Made by a program: the position numbers and the translations under genes. The notes beneath the pieces were generated by a model. It had not been told where the DNA came from, made no database searches, and worked only from the letters and a program-made list of their open reading frames with translations. Shown here piece by piece: positions 34,755-45,970 of a DNA stretch of 64,000 nt (its first letter is position 1; the number at the start of each line of letters is the position of its first letter). This DNA is from Phaffia rhodozyma (Eukaryota > Basidiomycota > Tremellomycetes > Cystofilobasidiales > Mrakiaceae), in NCBI GenBank assembly GCA_014706385.1, contig JACGZH010000009.1, positions 186,001-250,000 of the forward strand. Direction: 5' to 3'.

Positions 34755-37700
34755 ATGTTGATGTATCTGACCCTCTTGTGGCTTGAAGTACTCGCTTCAA
34801 CGTCCGAGGCTCGACATCCCTTTCGTCACGGCCCGGGAGTTCTCTATCCCGATTCCGGACTAGGAGGTCCATCACTGCAGGTGCTGGAGTCCCTGCCAGA
34901 CGTTCAGAAACGGCAGGTCTCATCCGATCCATGCGCAACATTGGCAAGCACCAACAACACTCTGTTCACCGTGGCCCAGGCTAGAGCTTGTCTGAAGTGA
35001 GAATTTCTTTGGGCTCTCGAACCCTCTGCGCAAACATTGATTGCCTCAACTTGCCATCTCATCCTAGGTCTGTCCCCTTCGACGATGTCGTCCGTCAGAA
35101 TGTTCTTGATGTGGTTCAGAAGGTGAAAAATGCAACTTTCAAGCCATCAGAATCTTGAATGATGATCATGGTCACTGCAACAGAACTCATCTGCTGATCA
35201 AGAGCACTTGCTCGTTTTTCTCTCACTTGAAATACCAAAATCTTAGATATATAATCTGGATGTAAGCCTTTACCATGTGGACATCCTGCAGAAGATCGAC
35301 CATCCTGATTTTCATACACTTCGAAATATGCCGTGCACATGTTTGTTAGATCTTTGAGTATGAGCAGCTCAATCAATCGTTGCCACTCAATCAATCCACC
35401 AATATTCGGTTCGTCCTACTTCTCCGTTTCTTCTAGTTCACGTATATCATACTCATATACACATGGCCGCTACTGACTCTTTATATGTTCGCTATCTTAC
35501 TTCGACTCAATATTTAGAGCCGAGCTAAGCCGGATCGGAAACGCAACGTACTCATGCGATTATGATTTCAATAGGGATCTTTACTCTGTGTTCAACTCGT
35601 TGAACGACGGCCATCACTACTACAGTGAACCTCTCATCACTATCTTCTATTTTTCTCATTATTTCCGCTTCAAAAATCTCTCGCTGACAAAGTTCACCTG
35701 TCGATTGGTTTCCCACTCCTTGTAGGTTCATGTTATTCTAACGCTTTCATCTCGTTCACACCATTCCCGCTGGTTGCGCTCGCCTCGAGCTTGGGAGCGA
35801 ACGATACAAAAATCTACATAGCTCCTGGATCCAATAATATTGCGGCTCAGTATAACATTTACTTCGAAAATATCTTGGATCTCTACGAAACTCAGGGGAT
35901 AAACATCACCGAGCTGTCGGGCGCAGAAGTACAGATGATCGACGGGATGGAGCCTATGGCATTGTACGTTCTTCTGCAAGGAGGTTCTCATAATCTTTCT
36001 AAAATGATGTTTTTTATCCTTCGAGGACTGACAAAACATGTTTTGGATTGAAATCACGGTATGATTCTGCTTTGGATAGTATCGACTACATTGCCAACAA
36101 CGAAACTGGAACTTATCCAGATATCCAGGTACGGCGGAATGCTGCCATGGCTTCGTATACTCTTGTCGGCTCAACAATGTAAGCCTTGACTCTCAAACCT
36201 TTTGCTGTTACGTTATGTGAAACGTATGTTGGACATACATCATCCACAGCGCTGATATGAGTCTCAACTGGCTGAGCTTCTCAGAACTCGGACCTTGGGG
36301 TCAGTGGCACAGCAAACGTTTCCAGAGCGAGATAATATCACGTTTCAGATCTCAACAGAGTCTGGCTCCAAGCAGGTGGTCGTCAGTCTTGATCTAGATT
36401 TGAATTCGCCAACTTGATATCTGACATCTTTGATGACATTCTCTGCCTTTTGCGCATCTTCGTCATGTCACCAAGATAGGTTCCGTATTTCGCTCGAGCC
36501 ATTTCTGATAAATCTTACGCATCCACCTCAACTTTCTTCCAAGAAAATTGTCTTTCTACTGGTTCAACTGCATCAGACTCGAAAGAAGACGTCGCACACG
36601 CCCGAAACCCTACGTCTATCTTTCCACATTCCATCAACGGACCGATCAAACGTCAGACGTCATCGGCCTGTGAGGCACCCAGCAGCCCTTATTTGCCATT
36701 GTTGATCGACTCTTCAGATTCCGCACAGTATCTAGGGGGAAGGAATGTCCAGTTCTTCGTATTGTCTAAATCCAGTGTTGAGAACGAAATTGTGGGGGTC
36801 ATCTTCGTAAGTTATTCACGACGCCAGGCTTGCTGGAGAAACAATTGACTATAAGGTTATGATCTGACAAAGAAAAACATTTGTTCCTCTGTGAACTTGA
36901 TGCAATTGCACAGTTGGCTACCTTCGAACCAGACGAAGGTTGTACTTCGCAGTTTCTCGAGGATACCAGTTTGGGATTTCAGGTACTCGATTGCGCCTTC
37001 TTCCGTTTGATAGAATGACATATCGATATCGCTGACCATCTTGTAAACCTGCGACCCATCGTAGAATTTCACTGAAGCTGGCGTGACAAAAGTCATCATT
37101 GATACTACGCAGAACGTACGTCTATGTTCATTTCCTTCAAACTCTTGATCATCCGTCATAGTAACCACTCCTTGGCCATGTCTCCTTTGATATCAAACCT
37201 GATTCGGCGCAAAATAGGGAGGAGGATCTGTCACATTGAACATAGTTTGGCAATCAATATTCTCTGGAACACCGTATCAGGAGTATCTCAACTTCGAGGG
37301 CGTCTTGAGAGCTGCTCCCTTAGCAGAGAAGTTTTTGAATTATCATATTCAAAACCCTCAAGCCGATGCCGGATGTGAGCATTCTATATAACTCATGTCT
37401 ACCCATGATGAGTTTCTATCTCGGAGCTAATCCTTACATGTACAAAGTATATGGCCCTTTGAACTTCAGGGCGGCAAATGGAAATGATCTGTTGAGCAAT
37501 TTTAACTACTTTTCTGTTCAGGGTAACATCGTTGAAAATGGTCAAACACTAAAGACATCTCAGCCGTGAGTAACTATGCCGTTTGCTTTGATAGTTGCCT
37601 CTCAGATGCAGTTCGTCTGAAGTTGTGCGATATGCTCGTCGTGTGTCCAGACTACGTGATGTTCTATACCAAAATTATCTGTCACGGTCGTCCAGCCCAG

Positions 37701-38546
37701 TCTACTCTCCTGCAGACGTCGCTATATATGGAGATGGAACGTGTGGAAGTGCTTGCGCGAGTTTCACATCTGTATGTGTATCTGTCTTCCTATCTTACAA
37801 ACTCTCTCTGGCGGTAGACTGTTCGAAAAGTATTTGATGCCTTTGTTGAGTATCAGTTTATCACTCAATACTTGAATTATACCACAGTGGTGCAAACCGG
37901 TACACCTAGTGAGCCATTTCCATCACTCGTGCCCTACTTCTGCTTCTGCATGTGGTCTTGATTCTGACCTCATTATTCCTACTTATGATCACCACAGATT
38001 CTTCCATCGAGTTTCAATCTTTTGAAGCAGGTCAAGCAACAACAAGTAGTGCGATCTATCTGGAGTTGAACAACACTCTTTTAACAAATGACACCGATTC
38101 TCCGCCTCCACTTCTCGTTCAAAGTACTGTAGGAATTGCACTGAGGGGTCATCTCTCTCCATTTGTGCCTGAACAGTTCTTACGTACGAATATTCTTCAT
38201 CTCTTGCTTGTGTAGTTGTCAGGCTGATGGTGCTCTCTTTCCTGTTTCGAAAATAGAATATATCTCTCGCCCCGCGAACTATACCTTCGCTCATACTGTA
38301 GAGACGTACAACAATCCGTTCAAAGCGCACGCCTACATCGCTACTCAAATCTGGGCTTCATCTAACTCTTCCTCTTTGACACCTTCCGTCGGGACAGTGA
38401 GCGGCAGCTCAGGTGGTAATAGCAGCACGACTTCATCAAGTGGCAATAATAGCAATCAGAGCGGAGCGGACAAAAAGGCTCTTGGTCTTTTGTGGGTGGT
38501 AGGTTCGGGAGCGTTTGCACTCGGAATGACCTTCCTTGTCTTCTAA
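34755..38546 (+). CDS. Secreted S41/CPAF-like peptidase-family protein, GPI-like tail
   Basis: Related to fungal secreted peptidase-S41 (CPAF-type) proteins. The start at 34755 (MLMYLTLLWLEVLASTSEAR) is a signal peptide, then the family motif DPCATLAS...TVAQARACLK and SVPFDDVVRQNVLDVVQK. After an abnormal gap comes AELSRIGNATYSCDYDFNRD, YSVFNSLNDGHHYY, ISFTPFPLVALASSLG, and a PDZ-like part with GINITELSGAEVQMIDGMEP. The candidate catalytic Ser region is DVAIYGDGTCGSACASFTS near 37720-37770. The tail is SGSSGGNSSTTSSSGNNSNQ, then a hydrophobic WVVGSGAFALGMTFLVF, like a GPI signal; stop at 38546. At least ten introns. Between about 35104 and 35515 I cannot find the expected exon, so the gene may be damaged or carry an insertion. 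Activity uncertain. Confidence 0.7.
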
Positions 38547-39112
38547 GGATCTTTGTTTGCCCAGATATATACGTTGTTCTCCCTCTTCAATCTTATTTCC
38601 TTATTTCTGAATGACATTGTTTCATACTGTCTCGAAAAAAAAACTACTTCTGTACAATATCCGTATCCACACAAGGTTGGAGTAATGGACATATCTTCTG
38701 TGTTTGTACTATATATTGAGCTAGTTTCTTGATAGACCAAACGACCATCGCGTGATGTTCTAAAAATATCATAAGACGGACGATTCCGGTCCGATAACGT
38801 TCCCTTCGGCCCGGTGTTGCCAAGACAAATATGAACGTGTTGTCAGCGGTGCAACCCACGTGTTTTCTCTCTATTGACTGGCTATTCAACATCTTTCCTC
38901 CGCATCTTTAGTCCGATCTCCGTTCGCACGTTCTGATCAGACTGTGATTCAAGAGTTGGGAAAGACCAATGAGCAAATGTCATGAACAAATCGGAGAGAG
39001 GAAAAAGATGAGCACACAGATGTTTAAAAAGAAAGCAGAAGGCTGAAAGTTACCGTCTGCATTACTCACTCGCTCAATTGAACACCTACTTGTCTCAATC
39101 TCTCTCTATCCG
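38547..39112. other. Intergenic, same-strand genes
   Basis: 3' flank of the S41-like gene and promoter of the histidine phosphatase gene. A CCACGTGT E-box-like site lies at about 38857. No coding motif. Confidence 0.4.
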
Positions 39113-41217
39113 ATGATCTCCTCCAACACCATCATCTCTGCGGCTCTTGTGGCTTCTACTGCGTTTTCAACTGTCCATGCCGCAGCTCTTGTGGATAGGA
39201 AACTTGATCTCAAGACCAGCTTGTTTGCGCGTACGTCTTACCTTTCCTTTTCCTTTTTCTTGATTATTCGACCTGGGCAGAAGAATTGATGACATATTGT
39301 CTGTCTTCCCTTCAGCCACCAACTACTCGGTTGTATCGGATATTTTCATCCAGGTACTAACAATGATGAATCTGGTCACATCGAAGAACAAATACTAAAG
39401 ATCAATTTTTCATACTGTCTTGGTGATCGTCACGATAGGATTCACCTACTTTCAATGCGACCGATTACAATGCGCTCAATGCTTCCTTCGGACTCATCGA
39501 CCAATCTAAGGACAGATGGAGAAACTTCCAAAAGCAAGTGTTTTCCATCGGATCCAAGCACTTAGCTATTGAAATCTTAAGCTAACCTGGTATCTGTTTT
39601 TCGAACAAACCAGAAAGATTCATCAGCTCAATCAGGAGTCTGATGATTTAACTTCCTACAAAGTCATCTACATGGCTCGTCACGGAGAGGGGTACCACAA
39701 CCAGGCCCAGGCTTTTTATGGTGATGCTGCTTGGGATTGCTGTAAGTTCTTGTCTCGGCGGTCAATCTCTCAATTGAAGTCTTCTACACCGCATCTAATC
39801 ATTCATCACCTGTCGGGATGCTTCACATTTCAGTCTTCAGTCAATTGAATACCGATGGAAACCAGACCTGGGGTGAGGCTGATCAGTCCATTCTGTTTAC
39901 TTCGTCCAATTCCCATGTATAAATCACGTTGTTCTTAATCAATCTCTTTCTTTAAATCGATGTATATACCTTCAGGTCCCGACGCTCACCTCACTCCCGC
40001 CGGTATCCTTCAAGCTGAGGCGGTCAATGCCGCTTGGAAGAATGAGTCCAAGTGGGACATCCCTCTTCCCCAGGTTCTCTACTCGAGTCCTATGACCCGA
40101 TCGATGGACACTCTCAACATCACCTGGTTCGTTATTCCACGCAATTGGATCTGATGAGCTCCATCTCATACTACAAAAGATCCTCTGTCGCTGACAACCG
40201 TATATGCCGATCTACCTATTGCAGGCATGATATCCTGTTGAACAAAGGTTACGTCCCGCAGGTCAAGGAGAACTGGGTACGCGACATCTATGTTGCGCTT
40301 TTCTCGTTTCTTGTCTTGATCTCCGCGCTAACATTGACTCGTACCTTTTCGTATTGTAGCGAGAGACTATTGGTTGGTCCATATTTTTGAAGTCTGTTCA
40401 TGCGTCGCTGACAATTCCTTGACTGACCTTTGTGTTGTGTCATTCAAAAGGCCTTCACACCTGCGACAAGCGAAGCAACAAGACTGCGATTGCCGCTAGA
40501 CACCCTGGATGGGACATCGAGCCGTCCTTCACCGAGCAAGATCAGCTATGGAACCCAGTTTACGAAGAGACCCGGGTGATCCAGGCTTTGCGAATTCAGC
40601 AGATGCTCAACAACATCTTTGCTACGGATGATTCTACTTACATCTCCATCACCGCCCACTCCGGTGTCATCACGTGGGTTTCTCTCTGCTTCTGACGATC
40701 ACTCCCTTAAATCTGATTTTATCTTTCAAAAGCTAAAAAAAATTCATTTTCTTGTTATTATTGTCTCATTTCCGCTCCTCATTCAGTGCCTTCTTCACTG
40801 CCATCAACCACCAAGCGTTCCATGTTCAGACCGGAGGTGTTGTTCCTGTGGTTATCAAAGCCGTCGGGTTCGTACTGCAACTACTTTGACTATTTCCTCA
40901 ACCCGAGGCTATCACTCATGATTCTCATATTTTTGCTTGACTGTTTTGCCGAGTATAGACACAAGAACGCGACCCAGGCTTTGATTACCGGTGGTCAATC
41001 CGCTACCGCGCCCAAGTGCACTGCCAACCCTACGACCGCCGTTCGATCGCCTGCTACGATCACCGTTCCTGTCACCTGGTACCCTCCTTCGGCTACTTCT
41101 TCGGCTTCTGCCGTTGCATCTGCTGCTTCTGTTCCGGCTTCTGTCTCTGCTTCTACTTCTACTGTCAAGATCAGCAGCTTTACTAGCGCCGCCACTGCTA
41201 CCGCTACAAAGGTTTAA
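39113..41217 (+). CDS. Secreted histidine-phosphatase (phosphoglycerate-mutase-like) protein
   Basis: Histidine phosphatase superfamily, branch 1, related to yeast Pmu1-type proteins but with a signal peptide (MISSNTIISAALVASTAFST, then VHAAA). The nucleophile motif is YMARHGEGYHNQAQAFYGD near 39660-39720. Next come GPDAHLTPAGILQAEAVNAA and YSSPMTRSMDTLNIT with the second phosphate-binding Arg. ENWRETIGLHTCDKRSNKT and GWDIEPSFTEQDQLWNP follow, then ISITAHSGVITAFFTAINHQ with the second catalytic His. The carboxy end is a long Ala/Ser/Thr-rich tail (SATSSASAV...AATATATKV) ending at 41217. It is probably O-glycosylated and lacks a hydrophobic GPI signal. About eight introns. Substrate unknown; extracellular or cell-wall location inferred. 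Confidence 0.85.
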
Positions 41218-41887
41218 ACTACTTTCCGTTCTCTGTTTTGATCTCTCTTCCTTCGATGCTCTCCACTATGATTTGCACATCTCTCCATAAATATTTGTCT
41301 TTGCTAATCCAAAACTTAAATTAGAAAAAGGTCACTTCCAGGTCTTGTTTGTATAGATAGAAATGTAATGTCATCAACAAGCGGTACTGTTTAAGTCGTC
41401 AAATAATCTCACCCAATAGTCTTTCAAGATTATACCTTTGCACAAAAGACTCTTCTTTTTCACGCCTGTCAACGTTTTTAAGATTAAAAAAATGAAAAGG
41501 GCTTATCGGTACAAATATATTAAGACTGGAGAATATAACGTATAAATAGAGATCTCCTGGTATACCAAGAAGAAAGAAAGAAAGAGGACGTGGGAAAGCC
41601 GTAAAGAATTCAAAATACAGTATGGAAAGGGTTCTCGACCCGAACAAAGACGAAGAAGAACAGAAGCAAAGCCCACATGCGCGTGAAGTGAACGCGAAAG
41701 ATGAGATACAGACGGATCGAATGCTAGCGTTTCAAAATGAAAGATAGGGCATAGAAACAAGCAGTAAGGCTTAGAGACAGACCTCGAGAGAAAAAAAGAT
41801 AACCGCAGGTATCAAAAGTGCCAAGGGTACAAAAGCAGGGTCGGATGTCGGTGATGGAACGATGCGCGTGGAACCAAAAGATAATTC
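41218..41887. other. Intergenic between convergent genes
   Basis: A/T-rich 3' flanks. Two overlapping minus frames of 82-85 codons at 41399-41760 have no motifs and Phe/Ser-rich composition, so they are not called. Confidence 0.4.
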
Positions 41888-43363
41888 TTAAGAAATATAG
41901 ATCCGGGTGACGCCCACTTCAAGCTCTGGCAATTCCTCCTCTCCAGTCTGAGTAATAGGAGGTGGATTCGATTCATCAAGCGGAGGTCGGGGAGGTAAGA
42001 TAAATACGGAAAAAGTGAGCTGATTGGGTGGAGATATTCTTTCTGTCACCGATAGAGAGGAGACGTCTTTGTTGGCCGATGTAGACGATGAAGCTGATGT
42101 CGATAACGAAAGCGGCTAAAGAAAATCAACAAATATAAGTCAGTTTTTTTAGTGTTCTCGTACTTTCGCATGTACCGATCTGCAGCAGTAGTTGGCATTT
42201 GACGACCAAAGACTCGGGACGAACCACACTCAACCCTTCAAACTCTGATTTTTCCCCTGATCCTAATTCTGCCTCCCACATCACCGGTTTCACTTTTGGA
42301 TAATCATCTCCCTTCATCGAGCCCCATAAATGACGACCTCCTCCTCGAGCGAGAAAATCTTGCCGACGTTGCAATCGGATTTCGTCTTCTGAGCGAAGAA
42401 AAGCTGCCATTCGGGATCTTGACCGACGAACATAGTAAAATCGGAAAGTGCTGTGAGGAGAAAAGAATCAAGGTAGGAATCGCCGATCAAATTGGTGGAT
42501 ATAAATAGAAACATAAAAAAAGGTGAGCTCTCGATCGAGTTCTAGGAGATACATTCAGGGTGTTGAAGAGGTGGCGAACCCTGAAGCTGCTACCACTAAT
42601 AATCCTACGATCACGAATACCTATGAGACCCATTATGATATCCAATCAGTGCAACCACCGATCCCAGGTCAATAATTTGACACCAATAGTAACCCCAAGG
42701 TCACAATCGAAAATAAGTTATGCAAAAATAGAAAAACATTAAAAGTTGTTCAGATCTCTGTAATTTCTGTTGAAAGATTAGAAAGAGAAATGGTAGATTC
42801 CGGGGTGAGAAAGAAAATGAAGACAAACGAGTGAAAATAGTGTGACACTGGGTCCGCCATATCCCACACCGGTACCGCTGTTTCCAAATGTTGGAGATGA
42901 TGACGAAGTTGAAGTTGTCTGAGGCGATCCCAAGGCTCTCCCAATCACTGCGTTCTCAAGCACTGCCCGATGAGTGGGATTGGGTGGGACGGTAGTTCTA
43001 GGATCTGGCACAATTGTGTACTGCATCAATGTGAGTTGAGGTGAACTATTGGTTAAGGCCGAGTTGAGTTTGAAGAGTTAGATCGGTGGAGCCCGATCAG
43101 CGAAAGTTGCTCTTTTGTTTTGATGATGTTTGAACAAATCGACTAACGGATGATGAGTTAGAGTATCCGGTGATGTCTATCCAAGAACAAAAACCAAAAA
43201 GAACGATTGATTTGATGATGGATGAATGGATGGATGGATGGATGGATGGATGGATGGGTGTAGGTAAAATATACTGAGCAATCGATGAATAACTGATATA
43301 TGTCAGCTGGAGTGTATATTTAAAGACGCTTGGGCTGCACCTGGAGATGTGGAGGGCGGCCAT
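41888..43363 (-). CDS. Probable single-pass membrane protein, model uncertain
   Basis: No known domain. Exon-like blocks on the minus strand are clear, but the chain is not fully resolved. A 29-nt exon (43148-43176, ITGYSNSSS) joins in phase to YTIVPDPRTTVPPNPTHRAV at about 43019. That exon continues Ser/Thr/Gly-rich. A strongly hydrophobic segment, VFVIVGLLVVAASGFATSS, near 42590-42640 looks like a membrane span. It is followed by TFRFYYVRRSRSRMAAFLRS, a basic stop-transfer-like flank, then KGDDYPKVKPVMWEAELGSG and LSVVRPESLVVKCQLLLQI. The last exon ends ELEVGVTRIYIS, stop at 41888. The likely junction after the membrane span leaves an in-frame TGA, so either I mis-spliced it or the copy is altered. 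The start at 43363 (MAALHIS) is a guess. Confidence 0.42.
43222..43257. repeat. (TGGA)n microsatellite
   Basis: About nine tandem TGGA/GGAT units, interrupted once at the left edge by GAA. They lie in what is probably the first intron or leader of the membrane-protein gene. Confidence 0.85.
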
Positions 43364-43629
43364 GATCGCGAGCACACCGATCACTCTCGGCCCGAAGGCG
43401 CGGGAGACCGCTACCTCGGTTTCTCATGCATTCATCATCCTATCAATATACTCAGAAAGCTATACAGAATGCATCGCAATGAAGAAGAAAAAACAAAAGA
43501 GAGGTAAACTAAAGTAGAGTTATCGCAAGAAAGAAAAGTCCTTTGTTCGTGATTGCATCAACAATAAAATGAAGATTGAAAAACTGGAATGGGTCATAGA
43601 GAAACAGAGATCGTCTACCAACAGCAAGC
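43364..43629. other. Intergenic, upstream of the membrane-protein gene
   Basis: Probable promoter of the membrane-protein gene and 3' flank of the PIL1 gene. Nothing recognised. Confidence 0.35.
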
Positions 43630-45681
43630 TCATACAGAGTATTCAGGAAGCTTGTTTTCCGCATCGCTTTCTCGCTTCCTCGCTGCGGCTTCGTCTTCAG
43701 TCTCACTTCCTCGTCTGATTCTCTCCTCTCGAGCGCGAGTCTCGATAGAATCCGTCTGATCTGTCACCGCGCCAGCAGGAAATGAACCGGGTACCGTCGT
43801 CGGTATGTTTGAGGTGGACAGCGCGGATGAATCTGTAAAGGTGAACGAAGAGTGATGTTCATCCTAGAAAGAGACCAATGGAACAATACATGGTGTCAGA
43901 TCGATGAATACCATCACAAGCGCAAGAAAATAGACAGTAATACCTACACATGAAGTAGGAATATTTAAAGCTGCTCTCGCTGCTTCCAGCTCTTCTCTAG
44001 CATGTCCCGAGGAGGCTCTCTTCTCGAATCTCCCTGAAGCTGACCCTGACTGACTGCCGCCTCCGATGAGTGGCACCCCAGTCTCGGCCACTGTGGGCGC
44101 AACCCCTTTTCCTATCGATAGTCCTTCCTGGGTTCCAACCTCATGCTGACTCCCCTTCACGTCAAAAGACGAGCTAGCTGAGGACGATCTTGCAGAATCT
44201 ACGGGAAGCTGAACCAGATTCAAGTTGAGTTGACCGGTGCCAAGAGGAGGACTGGGAGTCCGTAACCGAGGAGCATCGAGAGGGGATTCAAACGGATTCT
44301 CGCTCTGCGCGGCCGAGTTGATGGACGACGGGATTTGAGCAGGAGCCTGCTGACGAGAAACATCGGAAGGCAGGGAGTCCGACCGGGTGGTTGTCGCAAT
44401 TCCTGAGTGAGGATCTCTGGAGATTAAAGACAACTCCTCTGAGTGAGTCTCGCCGAATGAGGGAGTCAAGCCAGCTTTTGAAACAAATTCGTGGAGACCA
44501 GGTCAGTATGATGAGGTTTAGCTTGCAACATTCTACAAAGAGATTGCTCACCTTCCGGCCAATTTATGATGTTGATATATTTTCCAGGTTTATAATTGTC
44601 CAGAGCTGCCTGGGCCGAACTTCGGACGTGAGAAGCAAAATCTTTGTCCCATTCGTTTGATGCAAGAGTAGGAATAAGCGAAGAGGAGGCATGCGACAAG
44701 AGCAGAAGCTTGGAAGAATACTGGTAGGGACAAAATGACATACGAGTGAGTTTGCTGCAAAATAAAGAGATAGAATCTCAAAAGTCTGGGGCCTACTTCG
44801 GTATACGCTTTCCAGCTCAACTCGTTCGACTTGACGATTGCTTGTCGTCTCTTTAACGGCAAAGTTTCCTGGAGTCTGGTCAGATCTCGGGTCAAAATAG
44901 CAACCTCGTCTTCGTTAACTTTCTTCTTGGTAGCGGCTTCTTTCAGACTGATACAACGGTGAAGAAACATCAGCCTTCTCGTACACAAACTATTTATTAG
45001 CTAGGAGACGACAAAAAGAACCAACCGGTAGCCTTTTAATTCAATGCTCTGTTGGAGATTTCGAAGCTCTTTGAGAGGAGCTCTGGCTATATCTAATTCT
45101 CGAGCGAGTTCGCCTGATAATTGGGCTGCCATAAAGGAGAGGTACGCCATTCTATCGGTAGCTGATTTATAAGGAACAGAAGACATGTATCGGTCAGGAC
45201 TGCAAGCAAATGTTTATGATCAGCGCGTATCAGTGGAGAGACCCATACCATCTACTAGATCTTCTTCACCTAGACCCTTTCCCCATTCAAGAATCTCTTT
45301 GCTAGCAAGCGTGCCATCTCTTTTAACGCTCAAGAAGTCAAGCGCAACCCCCTTCTGAGAGGTGATCGCCCACTGAAGCGCTTTGGTGTTCTCGGCTGAG
45401 CTCGGATCGGCCGACTTTGTTGGAAGAGGAATGTAGTGCTGTTGAAAGGAACGCAGCTGGTGTTGAATCGAATCTATCGCCGGATATTGACTAGAGCTGC
45501 TAGAAGAAGAAAAGCACAGAGTAGTGTCCAATCAGATTTGTCTTACCTTTGGTCAAGGATACAAAGACAGAGTTAAGTGTACGAACGGAATGGAGCCAGC
45601 TGCCTGTGAAGCCGAATCTTTGGCTTTGTTGAACAAAGAACCGATCTTTGTGGAAATCGAGGATGATTCAGAGTTGGCCAT
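43630..45681 (-). CDS. Eisosome component, PIL1/LSP1 family (basidiomycete type)
   Basis: BAR-domain protein of the Pil1 family, which builds furrow-like eisosomes under the plasma membrane. The start at 45681 (MANSESSSISTKIGSLFNKA) is the short amino-terminal membrane-binding segment. The core follows: SIQHQLRSFQQHYIPL, ALQWAITSQKGVALDFLSVK, DGTLASKEILEWGKGLGEED, PDRYMSSVPYKSATDRMAYL, then LARELDIARAPLKELRNLQQ. Next come the helix ILTRDLTRLQETLPLKRRQA and SWKAYTEYSSKLLLLSHASS, matching basidiomycete Pil1 proteins more than yeast Pil1. An extended, disordered Ser/Pro-rich tail follows and ends ARKRSDAENKLPEYSV, stop at 43630. About six introns. Divergent with the LENG1-like gene. Good confidence in the family; the long tail is probably a regulatory, phosphorylated region (inference). 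Confidence 0.86.
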
Positions 45682-45970
45682 GGTTTTCTAAAATGTTCAA
45701 GAGGTGGGTGATGTATGAGTTGTTGTCGTTGCTAAAGATGTTCTTCTTAGCTTGAGTTTATATGAAGGCGAAGAGCGATGGTGCTGTGTTCGGCAGTCAG
45801 GGTCTCGCACAGCCGATGACATAATTCCGCAGCAGATTACGTCGCTTTGTGGCTGTGTATGAGTCAAGTCGGACCGGTTGATAATGTCAGCCAGAACACG
45901 TGACCGAACGGCCGCCGGACAAGACAGCGTCCCACCTTTATTTCCACCACGCAAGCGACAACCATCGACA
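45682..45970. promoter_or_regulatory. Bidirectional promoter, PIL1 / LENG1-like
   Basis: 289 bp between divergent ATGs. It contains CACGTGAC at 45897-45904, the same octamer as in the NMT/PAH1 promoter. No TATA box seen. Confidence 0.5.

Noticed and set aside
41399..41760. Two overlapping Phe-rich minus frames after the histidine phosphatase
   Set aside because: Different frames over the same AT-rich DNA, no motif, between convergent 3' ends.
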